Of a stretch of DNA of 64,000 nt, positions 7,439 to 15,011 are shown in pieces. The position numbers and the translations under genes are program-made. Origin of the DNA: Paractinoplanes maris (GTDB lineage Bacteria; Actinomycetota; Actinomycetes; Mycobacteriales; Micromonosporaceae); assembly GCF_023544465.1 (NCBI RefSeq), contig NZ_JALPVL010000003.1, positions 248,001-312,000 on the forward strand, written 5' to 3'. How positions within the stretch are numbered: the first letter of the stretch is position 1; each line of letters begins with the position of its first letter. The notes below the pieces were generated by a model. That model was not told the origin of the DNA. It saw only the letters and a program-made list of their open reading frames with translations, and did no database searches.

Positions 7439-8044
7439 GTGCCGGACACCACTTGCCACATGTCGATCTCGCTGGACGGCTTCGTCGCCGGGCCGGACCA
7501 GAGCCGCGACAACCCGCTGGGCCGGCGGGGGCGGGAGCTGCACGGCTGGCACATCGGCGACCCGCGGACCACCGACGCCGACCGGGTCGCGGCCGGGTGG
7601 CTCATGCGCCCCCGGGGTGCCTATGTGATGGGTCGCAACATGTTCGGCCCCATCCGCGGCGACTGGGCCGAGGAGTGGAGCGGCTGGTGGGGCGCCGAGC
7701 CGCCGTATCACGCACCGGTGTTCGTGCTGACCCATCACGCCCACGACCCGATCCCGATGGAGGGCGGGACGACCTTCCACTTCGTCACCGGGGGCTTCGA
7801 CGCCGCCTATGCCGCGGCGCGCGAGGCCGCCGGTGACCAGGGCGTGGACATCGCCGGCGGGGCGTCGACCGTCCGGCAGGCGCTGATCGCCGGGGTGATC
7901 GACGAGCTCACCCTCGACATCGCCCCGGTCCTGCTCGGTTCGGGCGAGCGCATCTTCGACGGCGTGGAGTCCTTCGGCTTCGAGCCCGTCGAGGTCCTGC
8001 ACTCACCGCTGAGCACCCACATCCGCTATCGCCGGGCCGGCTGA
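7439..8044 (+). CDS. Dihydrofolate reductase-fold/RibD C-terminal family protein
   Basis: A 201-residue protein with start GTG 7439 behind caggaggtc. N-terminal MSISLDGFVAGPD, central YVMGRNMFGP and VFVLTH, then VDIAGGASTVRQAL and DELTLDIAPVLLGSGERIF are the family blocks of PF01872. Members are NADPH-dependent reductases of unknown substrate, often called YwjB/YyaP-like. Nothing nearby ties it to folate or riboflavin synthesis. Confidence 0.88.
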   Translation: MPDTTCHMSISLDGFVAGPDQSRDNPLGRRGRELHGWHIGDPRTTDADRVAAGWLMRPRGAYVMGRNMFGPIRGDWAEEWSGWWGAEPPYHAPVFVLTHHAHDPIPMEGGTTFHFVTGGFDAAYAAAREAAGDQGVDIAGGASTVRQALIAGVIDELTLDIAPVLLGSGERIFDGVESFGFEPVEVLHSPLSTHIRYRRAG

Positions 8045-8052
8045 GACCCGCC

Positions 8053-9042
8053 TCAATCGGCCGTCCAATAGAGGGCGCGGGCGACCTGGGCGTAAAGCCC
8101 CTTGGGGTGGGCCCGGAAGAGGGGCTCGGTGCCGAACAGAACGGCCCGGCCGCCGGCCGTCGTGGTGCCGGAGATGACGGCCGCCTGACCGGCGGCCTGA
8201 TCCGGGCCGCCGACGCCGGGTGCGCTCGGCAGCCAGTGACCGGCGACCAGCGGGTCGGTGGCGGCGTAGCGCTGTTCGACGGTGAAACCGGTGCCGGTGA
8301 ACCAGAGCGGGGAGTAGACGAAGGAGTTCGGCTGGGAGCCGGCCCCGACGACCGGGCCGGTGTTGTCGACGGCCACCACCCCGTTGGCGTCGCCGCGGCC
8401 GGTGACCGCGCTGGCCGGGAGCAGGGCGGTGGCGGCGTTGAAGCCGGCGCCGGTGGCGCCGCGGGTGACGACTCCGCCGCCCCCGGCGAGGAACGCGTCG
8501 ACCGTGGCCCGGCCGGTGGCATTCAACTGGGCGTAGCTCAGACCCGACGAGACGACCAGCGTGTCCACGCCGGTCAGCGACGCACCCGCGTTCAGCAGGG
8601 CGGTCGAGACGGGCCGCACCTCGAAGCCCATCTCCCGCAGCACGAAGAGCTCGTCGGCGGCCACCGCGCCGGCCAGCACCGGCTTGGCCATAAGGGCGCC
8701 GGTCGGAGCTCGGCGCGCGGCCTCGAAGCGTACGCCGAAGAGGCCGGCCACCTCCTCGGCCTGACGCCGCGCGGCGGCCGGGACCACGACGGTGGCCGCG
8801 TCGAGCCGGGACACCTTGACCTCGCGGTCGAGCAGCGCGTTGACCGCCCGGACGTCGGAGCCGTCGCGCAGAGTGAGGGCGAGATCCTGGCCCCGGCCGG
8901 CGGTGACCGCGCCGGTGGCCGTGGCCGCGGTCACCGGCACGGTCGCCACCCGCGGTGCGGCGAAGCGGCTGATGTCGACCGGGGCGCCCCAGAGCAGGCG
9001 GTGGCTCCAACCGGAGATGTCGTACATCTTCATGGCGAACAT
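8053..9042 (-). pseudogene. C-terminal fragment of an M14-type carboxypeptidase homolog, probably cut by prophage integration
   Basis: A 329-residue frame begins at ATG 9042, and the in-frame upstream codons hit a stop at 9064-9066. The first residues, MYDISGWSHRLLWG, resemble the block (YDVTGW-LPL-G) that lies after the catalytic domain in large actinobacterial M14 zinc carboxypeptidases. The rest resembles their non-catalytic glutamine-amidotransferase-like C-terminal domain (DTLVVSSGLSYAQLN, FLAGGGGVVTRG, GRAVLFGTEPLFRAHP). No HxxE zinc site or signal peptide exists. The truncation point lies within 120 bp of the phage integrase start, so the missing N-terminal half is expected beyond the right prophage end. 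A stand-alone short gene is the alternative. Confidence 0.6.
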
Positions 9043-9161
9043 TGTGACCTGCGTCTTCGCAGGTCAGCTGCCATCGACTCGACCGTGTACGACCGAACGG
9101 ATGCCAGGAATGACCGTGTGGATGCATCCAGGGATGCAGGCGTTTCCGGTAGCGTCCGCCC
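9040..9161. other. Probable attL region with hairpin and integrase arm-type repeats
   Basis: The 119 bp between the truncated host gene and integrase hold a perfect 8-bp inverted repeat with a 4-nt loop (GACCTGCG / CGCAGGTC, 9046-9065). They also hold three copies of GGATGC (9099, 9120, 9132), the middle one in the palindrome GGATGCATCC (9120-9129). Such short direct repeats are typical arm sites for tyrosine integrases. The core cannot be fixed without the right junction. No tRNA gene is present here. Confidence 0.5.
9148..9156 (+). promoter_or_regulatory. Leaderless -10 element of the integrase gene
   Basis: GGTAGCGTC contains TAGCGT (9150-9155), six nt before the ATG at 9162, with no Shine-Dalgarno. 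The same nine bases precede the Cro-like gene ATG at nearly the same distance (11085-11093). No convincing -35 is seen for this copy. Confidence 0.45.
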
Positions 9162-10556
9162 ATGGCGACGATCCAGCGGCGCGGCGATTCTTACCGTGTG
9201 TGGTGGCGGCTCGGTGGCACATCGGCCGGCGCCGCCCAGTCGTGCACGTTCAAAGGCCCCACCCCGGAACTGGCGCTCGAGGTGGCTGAGCTTGCCCACG
9301 AACTGTTGAAGGCGCGCGGGCACGACATGACCCGGCCCGAGCTGTACGCCGCCATGGTCGGCGACACGGGAGACGCAAGCCCGGCGACCCCGACGGTGAA
9401 ACAGTGGATCGGCACCTGGCTGACCGAACTGGCCAAACGCCCCGACTTGGACCCGGAGACGGTGCGCCGCTACCGCCGGGACCTGACATTGCGGGTGATC
9501 CCGTGGATGGGGCACCTGCGGTTGTCCGATGTCACCCCGGACACCATCAAGCAGTGGGTGGGGTGGGTGTCGTCGCAGCGGGCCACCAAAGGCAGCCGGA
9601 ACAAAGTCCTCACCGACCGGACGATCTCGGCGCAGACGGTGCGCAACATTTTCGACACCCTGCACCATTGCCTGGGCGCGGCGGTGCCCCGCTGGATCGC
9701 GCTGAACCCGGCGGCCCGGCCGGCGGGGGCCAGGCGGAACCCGGCGGGCCTGCCGAAGGTGGAGAAACACGACGCGGTCTACCTGACCCATCAGGAGCGG
9801 GAGCTGATACTGCACAACTGCCGTCCGGCGATGCGCAGCATGATGGTTGTTGCCCTGGCGACCGGTCTGCGTATCGGTGAGCTCATTGCCTTACGTGTCG
9901 AGGACGTTCACCTGCACGGCAGTGGTGGGGTGGTGAAGGTCCGGCGGACGTTGAAGTCGGGGCCGCGTAAGGATGGGCGCCGGTTCGGGCCGCCGAAGTC
10001 CGCAGCCGGGCGCCGCGACGTCACGGTGGGGGTCACCGGGGCCCGGGTGCTGCGGGAGCAGATGGTCGGGAAACATCCGGCTGAGCACGTGTTCACGGCA
10101 CCGCGGGGTGGGATCTGTGACCCGTCGACGTTGCGGAACAACTACTGGTTGCAGGCGATCGCGGCGGCGCAGCGGTGCGCCGGGCATCCCCCGCCGGAGC
10201 CGCCGAAACCGGCGAAGGGGGTGCGCCGGCATTTGCGGGTCGATGAGGTGTCAACGTGCGCGTGTGACACGCGGTTGCATCGTTCGCCGCGGTTCCACGA
10301 CCTGCGGCACAGTCATGCCTCGGATCTGATCGGGGCGGGTTGGTCGGCGAAGAAAGTGCAGGTGCGGCTGGGGCACAGCAACTACCTGTTGACCATGAAC
10401 ACGTACGGGCATTTGTTCAACACCGGCGACGAGGGTGAGCTGCACGCGGTGGACACGTTGCTGTTGCCGGAGAAGCCGGTCAGGGCTTCTCGGAGCGAGC
10501 CTGCGCGATCAGTTCATCGGCGTACCGTTCGCCGACGCGTTGCTGCTCGGCGATGA
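9162..10556 (+). CDS. int: Tyrosine-type site-specific integrase
   Basis: A 464-residue tyrosine recombinase that integrates and, with a directionality factor, excises the phage DNA. An N-terminal arm-binding region and SAM-like core-binding region (about 80-170) precede the catalytic domain. Visible catalytic residues are Arg237 (ATGLRIGEL), His379 and Arg382 (FHDLRHSHA), the LGHSNY His and Tyr415 (TMNTYGH). An insert before FHDLRH carries several Cys/His residues (CAGHPP...CACDTRLH), possibly a small metal site. Its 3' end overlaps the convergent repressor gene by 77 bp. Transcription is probably leaderless. Confidence 0.95.
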   Translation: MATIQRRGDSYRVWWRLGGTSAGAAQSCTFKGPTPELALEVAELAHELLKARGHDMTRPELYAAMVGDTGDASPATPTVKQWIGTWLTELAKRPDLDPETVRRYRRDLTLRVIPWMGHLRLSDVTPDTIKQWVGWVSSQRATKGSRNKVLTDRTISAQTVRNIFDTLHHCLGAAVPRWIALNPAARPAGARRNPAGLPKVEKHDAVYLTHQERELILHNCRPAMRSMMVVALATGLRIGELIALRVEDVHLHGSGGVVKVRRTLKSGPRKDGRRFGPPKSAAGRRDVTVGVTGARVLREQMVGKHPAEHVFTAPRGGICDPSTLRNNYWLQAIAAAQRCAGHPPPEPPKPAKGVRRHLRVDEVSTCACDTRLHRSPRFHDLRHSHASDLIGAGWSAKKVQVRLGHSNYLLTMNTYGHLFNTGDEGELHAVDTLLLPEKPVRASRSEPARSVHRRTVRRRVAARR

Positions 10557-10974
10557 CGGCGCGGACGATTCTGGCTTTCTGCTCGTCGGTGATGTCGGGG
10601 TTGTGCATGATCCGGATGATGGCGGCGTCGGCGGGGTGGACTTCCCTGATCGGGGTCGACTGCGAGTAGCTACCCGTGAGAAGCAGGCGTTCCCCGCCGG
10701 CGTCCTTCGTGGTGGGGTCTCTGCTTTCGAGGATCGCCAGGACGCTGCCTGGCTCCCATTGGAGTGTGCGTTCGATGCCGGCGTAGTTGGTCTCGGCGGT
10801 GCGCCGCGTGGCTTCTTCGAGGCCGATCCAGGTGTCGCGGGCGACGCCGGTTTGGGTTGCGGCGGCTCGGACGCTGAGGCGTAGTTCGAGCCGTCTGGCC
10901 CGGACGGCTTCGGCTAGGCGGCGGCGGTTTTCGACGTCTTGGGCGGTTGTGTCGGCGGCGCTCACGGCACTCAT
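10480..10974 (-). CDS. XRE-family HTH protein, candidate immunity repressor
   Basis: A 164-residue protein and the only leftward gene of the switch region. An N-terminal helix-turn-helix (about residues 18-70; RLELRLSVRAAATQTGVARDTWIGLEE) is followed by a helical C-terminal half (DAAIIRIMHNPDITDEQKARIVRAVIAEQQ) likely used for oligomerisation. No S24 peptidase domain is present, so inactivation would not be by RecA-stimulated self-cleavage. The gene faces the Cro-like gene across the operator region and converges with the integrase, overlapping its last 77 bp. This is the usual place of an actinophage repressor; the function is inferred. Confidence 0.7.
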   Translation of the reverse strand: MSAVSAADTTAQDVENRRRLAEAVRARRLELRLSVRAAATQTGVARDTWIGLEEATRRTAETNYAGIERTLQWEPGSVLAILESRDPTTKDAGGERLLLTGSYSQSTPIREVHPADAAIIRIMHNPDITDEQKARIVRAVIAEQQRVGERYADELIAQARSEKP

Positions 10975-11001
10975 GATGGCAGTCTCACCCCGTCATTACC
11001 A

Positions 11002-11092
11002 GTCTAGTTTGATCTATATCGGCATAGATCTACGTCAACACTAGACCACTTTCGTGACGTGTGTTGTCTAACTCGGTCTAGTTCGGTAGCGT
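11002..11092. promoter_or_regulatory. Lysogeny switch operator region
   Basis: This unusually AT-rich stretch lies between the divergent repressor and Cro-like genes. It holds four copies of a GTCTAGTT-like motif: 11002-11009, reversed at 11037-11046, 11066-11073 (GTCTAACT) and 11076-11083. It also holds a dyad GATCTAT-N6-ATAGATC (11011-11030). The rightward promoter is -35 TTGTCT (11064-11069), 17-bp spacer, -10 TAGCGT (11087-11092), giving leaderless transcription at the ATG 11100. Two of the motif copies overlap its -35 and spacer. Confidence 0.7.
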
Positions 11093-11099
11093 CAGTCGC

Positions 11100-11375
11100 A
11101 TGCCGAAGAACACTGCAGTCAACCCGACTGGCGTGGAAATCGACGGCCCGAAGCTGCGCATCCGGCGCAAACTCAGCGGCCAGTCCATGGCTGCCTTCGC
11201 GGCCCGCTGCGGCGTCCACGTCTCCTACATCAGCCACCTCGAACGACAGCCGGAACCTCGCCGGGTCAGCCCGGAGAAGTTCGCCCTGATCTGCGACGCG
11301 CTCAACATCCCGAGCAACCAGCGGCACACCATGCTCACCGCCGACGCCCAGAAGCGCGCCAAGGCGGCAGCGTGA
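11100..11375 (+). CDS. Cro-like XRE HTH protein
   Basis: A 91-residue protein, first gene of the rightward early operon. The HTH covers residues 20-65 (LRIRRKLSGQSMAAFAARCGVHVSYISHLERQ), and almost the whole protein is the DNA-binding domain. The start at 11100 has no ribosome binding site; the promoter places the transcript's 5' end at the ATG. Its stop overlaps the next gene (TGATG). By position it is the counterpart of Cro, competing for the operators at 11002-11092. Confidence 0.75.
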   Translation: MPKNTAVNPTGVEIDGPKLRIRRKLSGQSMAAFAARCGVHVSYISHLERQPEPRRVSPEKFALICDALNIPSNQRHTMLTADAQKRAKAAA

Positions 11376-11746
11376 TGCCCGAGACCTACACCATCGACGA
11401 ACTCGCCCAGATGCTGCAGGTCGTCGTCAACGGGATCCGCACCGGCGACAACGGCGACGACCGCGTGTACAGCCTGACCGAGGTCGCCGCCCGCACCGGC
11501 TTCGCCGAACGTCAACTCACCCTCGACTGCCGAGCCGGTCTCATCGAGCACACCCGGCGCGGCAGCTTCCGCGGCATGACGTCGCGCCAGATCGCCATCC
11601 TGGTCGGCCGGCACGCCGAAGGTGGCGACCTCGCCCACCGGGTGAAGCGCACCGCCGCCGAGAGCGGTCTGGCGCAGGCGCTCGAGATGACTCGCCAGTC
11701 CGGCGCCAAGCGAGCGACGCCTCGCAAGCAGCAGGACGCCGCATGA
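11375..11746 (+). CDS. Excisionase-like HTH protein
   Basis: A 123-residue protein with a MerR/excisionase-type winged HTH in the middle (VYSLTEVAARTGFAERQLTLDCRAGLIEHTRRGSFRGMT, residues about 29-70), followed by a basic C-terminal tail. Such small proteins bend DNA and direct integrases to excision, or regulate early genes. It is translationally coupled to the Cro-like gene by a TGATG overlap. The exact role (Xis or regulator) cannot be decided here. Confidence 0.6.
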   Translation: MPETYTIDELAQMLQVVVNGIRTGDNGDDRVYSLTEVAARTGFAERQLTLDCRAGLIEHTRRGSFRGMTSRQIAILVGRHAEGGDLAHRVKRTAAESGLAQALEMTRQSGAKRATPRKQQDAA

Positions 11747-12219
11747 GCGTCAACCGTCAGCCCGCAACCCTCTGGGTCTATCCGACCGGCGGCCGGGCTA
11801 AGAAGTTCCACCTGCCCGCAGTGGATGGCGGCGCACGGACAGGCGTTGTCTGGTTGGCCTGCCGGGGCTTTATCACAACCGCAATTGCCGTGCTGGAGCC
11901 GCCGGAACACCTCGAACTCTGCGACGACTGCGTTCTGTCTGGGATGGAGCAGCCTTCGGTGTACCGGTTCTTCGACGCCGCCGATCGCCTTCTCTATGTC
12001 GGCTGCACAAGCAATATCATCCGGCGCTTCATGCAGCACTCCAGCCCGCTCAGCCCGTCGTTGGCGTGGTGGCCGGTACAGCGACGCCATGTGATCGAGA
12101 CCTTTGGGTCAATGCCGGAGGCATTCGCTGCCGAGGATCGAATCATTGACACCGAGCTGCCGCTCTTTGCCAAATCCCGCCGCCTCGCGATCCGGCAGCT
12201 TCAAGAGGCCGTCGCATGA
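11743..12219 (+). CDS. GIY-YIG nuclease-like protein
   Basis: A 158-residue protein. The N-terminal 65 residues include WLAC and CDDC (possible metal site). The C-terminal part matches a compact GIY-YIG domain: VYRFFDAADRLLYVG (VYR/YVG in place of GIY/YIG), then TSNIIRRFMQHS with the conserved Arg, a WW segment, and the acidic EAFAAEDRIID where Glu is the metal ligand, then LPLFAKSR. Free-standing small GIY-YIG proteins in phages may be homing nucleases or nick DNA in recombination. ATGA overlap couples it to its neighbours. Confidence 0.7.
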   Translation: MSVNRQPATLWVYPTGGRAKKFHLPAVDGGARTGVVWLACRGFITTAIAVLEPPEHLELCDDCVLSGMEQPSVYRFFDAADRLLYVGCTSNIIRRFMQHSSPLSPSLAWWPVQRRHVIETFGSMPEAFAAEDRIIDTELPLFAKSRRLAIRQLQEAVA

Positions 12220-12407
12220 GCCCCGCGACGATCACCCCGCTGCCCGGCGGCCGTGCCGAGTTCTCGTGGCGCGGTATCGATCACACGTTCCCGTCAACCG
12301 AGCTCGCGATGGCTGAGGCGCGCAGGCGGGATATCCGCTTCGACCTGCTGCCGTTCCCGGCACTGTCGCCGGACGTGCTGGCTGTTTCGCCAGCGCTGAC
12401 TTCCTGA
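12216..12407 (+). CDS. Small phage protein, unknown function
   Basis: A 63-residue protein starting in an ATGA overlap with the GIY-YIG gene. Two-strand-like N-terminus (ITPLPGGRAEFSWRGIDHTF) and a short helix (ELAMAEARRRD). No recognised domain, membrane segment or Cys cluster. A stem-loop follows its stop. Confidence 0.55.
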   Translation: MSPATITPLPGGRAEFSWRGIDHTFPSTELAMAEARRRDIRFDLLPFPALSPDVLAVSPALTS

Positions 12408-12414
12408 CACAAGA

Positions 12415-12445
12415 AACGCCTAGCCGCTTCCACCGGCCAGGCGTT
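12415..12445 (+). terminator. Stem-loop, possible weak terminator
   Basis: AACGCCT (12415-12421) pairs perfectly with AGGCGTT (12439-12445), with further GCCG/CCGGC pairing possible inside the loop. The following bases are C/T-rich but lack a clean U-run, so termination would be partial. It separates the first early genes from the methyltransferase group. Confidence 0.45.
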
Positions 12446-12480
12446 CCTACTTCCTACCCAACGCCGCACTCGCAAAGGGA

Positions 12481-12693
12481 GTGACGACCTTGATTACCAC
12501 GAACGATACGGCTACACCTGCGACCCCGCGCAACCTCTGTCGCGTTGATGGCACACCCATCACCCCGACGTGCGAGATCCCGCTCAAGATGTGCTGCGGT
12601 GAGGTCCTGCTGGGCGACGAGTGTGCGTGCGGTCCAAGCGACGCCGTTACCGCTGCCCGCGTCGCGTGGGACCTGCAGTCGGTGAGCGCCTGA
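12481..12693 (+). CDS. Small Cys-rich protein, unknown function
   Basis: Up to 70 residues. Two Cys groups (CEIPLKMCCG and CACG) plus an earlier Cys in LCRVDG suggest a small zinc-binding fold. The start is uncertain: GTG 12481 directly abuts aaaggga, while the in-frame TTG at 12490 has a normal 9-nt spacing. The stop overlaps the methyltransferase start (TGATG), so it is probably co-translated with it. Confidence 0.5.
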   Translation: MTTLITTNDTATPATPRNLCRVDGTPITPTCEIPLKMCCGEVLLGDECACGPSDAVTAARVAWDLQSVSA

Positions 12694-14576
12694 TGTCGAA
12701 CACCCGGACCAAGCGCCAGGCGACCCGTACAGCAACTCACCGGCCGGCCAAGCGAACGCGACGTTTCCGTCACGACGACTTGGTCGCCGTCGACCTGTTC
12801 TCCGGCTTCGGCGGGCTGACCGAAGGCATCAAGCGGGCCGGCTTCACCACGATCATGGCGGCGAACCACAACAGCTACAAGGTCGAGGTCCACGAGGCCA
12901 ACCACCCGGAGGCCGAGCACTGGATCGCCGACCTCATCAACCCGGAGTCGGCCGACTACCACTCCGCTCGGGACCTACCCGCGGCTGACCTCCTCGTTGC
13001 CGGCGTGTCCTGCGTGAACCACTCGCAGGCCAACACGCAGAAGGCCTACGAGCAGCGGATGAGCCTGTTCGACCTGGACGACCCGGACTTCGACGCCCGG
13101 GTCACCAAAAGCGAGCGCGACCGGGCGACAGCGAATTGCGTGCTCCATTACGCCGAGCGTCACCACCCGAAGATGATCCTCGTCGAGTGCACCACCGAGC
13201 TCTACTCGTGGGGGCCGGCCATCCCCGGGCGTCCCAAGGTGGGCGACGGCACGACGTACAAGTGGTGGCTGCGCCAGTTCAAGAACCTCAACTACCAGTA
13301 CAAAGAGCTCTACCTGAACTCGCAGTTCTTCGACGTTTCCCAGTCACGGAACAGGTTGTTCATCGCGTTCTGGGACCGCAGCATCCCGGCGCCCGACCTG
13401 GACCACAGGCCTGCGTCCTGGTGCGGCCGGTGCTCGGAGATCGTGCCGGCGGTGTGGACGTGGAAGACCGGCATCCCGCCGACCGGGTCGGTGAACTACG
13501 GCAAGCAGTACAACTACCGCTGCCCCCGCTGCCGCAACGAAGTCATCCCGCCGATGAGCCCGTCGGTGAACGCGCTCGACCTGAGCAACCTCGGTACCCG
13601 CATCGGGGACCGCACCAAGCCGCTGGCGCCCGCGACGATGGCTCGTGCCGACCGGTGCCGCCAGCGGTTCGCCGAGTTCCCGGCCGTCCTCATGCCGGCC
13701 AAGGCGGCGCACGGCTCGGAGAAGCACCCGTGGCAGCCGATGTCCACCCAGACCAGCCAGCAGGAGACAGCACTGCTGTCCACGGGCGCGCTCATGGTCG
13801 CCGCGGGGGACACCTTCGAACGTCCTGGGTCGGACTGCCGGTCCCGTGGGCTGGATCAGCCGCTCTGGACGCAGCCGGCGACCAACACGACCGGGCTGAT
13901 GACCCCGCCGGTGGCGCTGGCGGTCAACAACTACCAGGGCGCTCCGCGCGGGGTGGATGAGCCTCTGCCCACTCAGACCGCCACCGAGACACTCAGCCTG
14001 GTGTCCGCCGGCGTGGTGCCGTTCCGCAAGAACACAACGCCGACTGTGCACAGCGAGCCGATGCCGACGGTGACCTCCGAGCAGATCCCCGGCCTGCTGA
14101 CCGCGGCGGGAACCATCAAGAACAACGGCTCGATCGACGAGGCGCAGTACCGTGCCCACCCGGTCAGTGACCCGCTCGGCACGATCGTCGCGTCGAGCGC
14201 CAACCAGGGTCTGCTCTTCTCCGGCTGGTACAAGCAGAACGGCAGCGGGTCGGACGCGACCGCCCCTCATCCGGTGAGCGACCCCCTGGGCACACTGACC
14301 GCCCGGGACACCACCGCGCTGTTGACGGCCGAATGGCATGCCGCACTTGCCGACCTGGACCTCGAGGACTGCTACTTCCGCATGCTCGGCCCCCACGAGG
14401 TCGGCCGCGGTTGCGGCTTTGATGTGGACTTCCCCGGCTACCAGGGCAGCTTCCTTGTTTGGGGTTCCGCTCGGGACCAGGTCGACGGCTTCGGGAACGC
14501 TGTCACGCCGGCTGTCGGTGCGTGGATCGGAGCTCGGCTGCGGGCGGCGCTCAACTCCGAGCAGGTGGCCGCATGA
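12693..14576 (+). CDS. DNA C5-cytosine methyltransferase with tandem repeat insert
   Basis: A 627-residue protein transferring methyl from SAM to cytosine C5, probably protecting phage DNA. Motif I is DLFSGFGGL (34-42). The catalytic Cys107 sits in GVSCVNHSQ rather than the classical PPCQ. Motif VI is VEC in place of ENV, motif VIII is QSRNRLFIAFW, and motif X is GNAVTPAVGAWI near the end. After motif VIII comes a four-Cys knuckle (WCGRC / CPRC). Then about six degenerate repeats of around 45 residues follow (DEPLPTQT, SEPMPTVT, SDPLGTIVAS, SDPLGTLTAR), occupying the target-recognition position. No restriction enzyme is adjacent, so it is an orphan enzyme. ATG 12693 is chosen for its TGATG coupling. 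Confidence 0.88.
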   Translation: MSNTRTKRQATRTATHRPAKRTRRFRHDDLVAVDLFSGFGGLTEGIKRAGFTTIMAANHNSYKVEVHEANHPEAEHWIADLINPESADYHSARDLPAADLLVAGVSCVNHSQANTQKAYEQRMSLFDLDDPDFDARVTKSERDRATANCVLHYAERHHPKMILVECTTELYSWGPAIPGRPKVGDGTTYKWWLRQFKNLNYQYKELYLNSQFFDVSQSRNRLFIAFWDRSIPAPDLDHRPASWCGRCSEIVPAVWTWKTGIPPTGSVNYGKQYNYRCPRCRNEVIPPMSPSVNALDLSNLGTRIGDRTKPLAPATMARADRCRQRFAEFPAVLMPAKAAHGSEKHPWQPMSTQTSQQETALLSTGALMVAAGDTFERPGSDCRSRGLDQPLWTQPATNTTGLMTPPVALAVNNYQGAPRGVDEPLPTQTATETLSLVSAGVVPFRKNTTPTVHSEPMPTVTSEQIPGLLTAAGTIKNNGSIDEAQYRAHPVSDPLGTIVASSANQGLLFSGWYKQNGSGSDATAPHPVSDPLGTLTARDTTALLTAEWHAALADLDLEDCYFRMLGPHEVGRGCGFDVDFPGYQGSFLVWGSARDQVDGFGNAVTPAVGAWIGARLRAALNSEQVAA

Positions 14577-14725
14577 CCGCCCGGAAGCGCACCCTCCGCG
14601 AGCGCCTGTCGGAGTGGCGTAACCGCAAGCATGAGCCCCCGTATTCGGCGGACGAGTTGGCGTTGCTGCGCCGTAAGGGCTGGCGGATGGTCGTCCGCTC
14701 TGAGCGCCGGGCGGCCGAGTCGTGA
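14573..14725 (+). CDS. Small basic phage protein
   Basis: Fifty residues, starting in an ATGA overlap with the methyltransferase stop and overlapping the next gene. It is Arg/Lys-rich (RKRTLRERLSEWRNRKHE, LRRKGWRMVVRSERR) and could bind nucleic acid. No family recognised. Confidence 0.55.
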   Translation: MTARKRTLRERLSEWRNRKHEPPYSADELALLRRKGWRMVVRSERRAAES

Positions 14726-14970
14726 CCGCCGCCGCCCTCGTGGTCCTCGCCTGGTTTGCGCTGGCCTCCGCCCGGCAGGTGGCCCGTCTGCGTCACGCCC
14801 ACGCGTTGGTGCGTCAGGTGGCGTGTGAGCGGGGCGCCGAGCTTTCCGTGGATCGGGCTGCCCGCCTGGGGTTGGTCAACCCGGCGCCTCGCCGCCGCTG
14901 GTCGTCGGACCGGCAGGACACCGACCGCGTGCCTGTGCCGCGGGTGCTGCACGACATGCCGCACCACTGA
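14722..14970 (+). CDS. Small membrane-anchored protein
   Basis: 82 residues, GTG start overlapping the upstream stop. One N-terminal hydrophobic helix (AAALVVLAWFALASA, residues 3-17) is followed by a basic, Arg-rich cytoplasmic tail. No known family. The helix suggests the inner membrane. Confidence 0.55.
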   Translation: MTAAALVVLAWFALASARQVARLRHAHALVRQVACERGAELSVDRAARLGLVNPAPRRRWSSDRQDTDRVPVPRVLHDMPHH

Positions 14971-15011
14971 GCCCCTCTTTCCCGTTCTGACTTCTTCCGT
15001 GAGGTATCGCT

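Noticed and set aside
5477..8002. Very long minus-strand open frame (841 codons) across the M56, SprT and RibD-C genes
   Set aside because: High-GC shadow frame; composition is His/Arg/Gly-rich low complexity, and the opposite-strand genes have clear domains.
8107..9309. Plus-strand frame of 400 codons over the M14-like fragment and integrase start
   Set aside because: Low-complexity shadow of the minus-strand gene; no start signal.
11375..11746. Certain excisionase assignment
   Set aside because: The HTH fits excisionase or a MerR-like regulator equally; kept as excisionase-like only.
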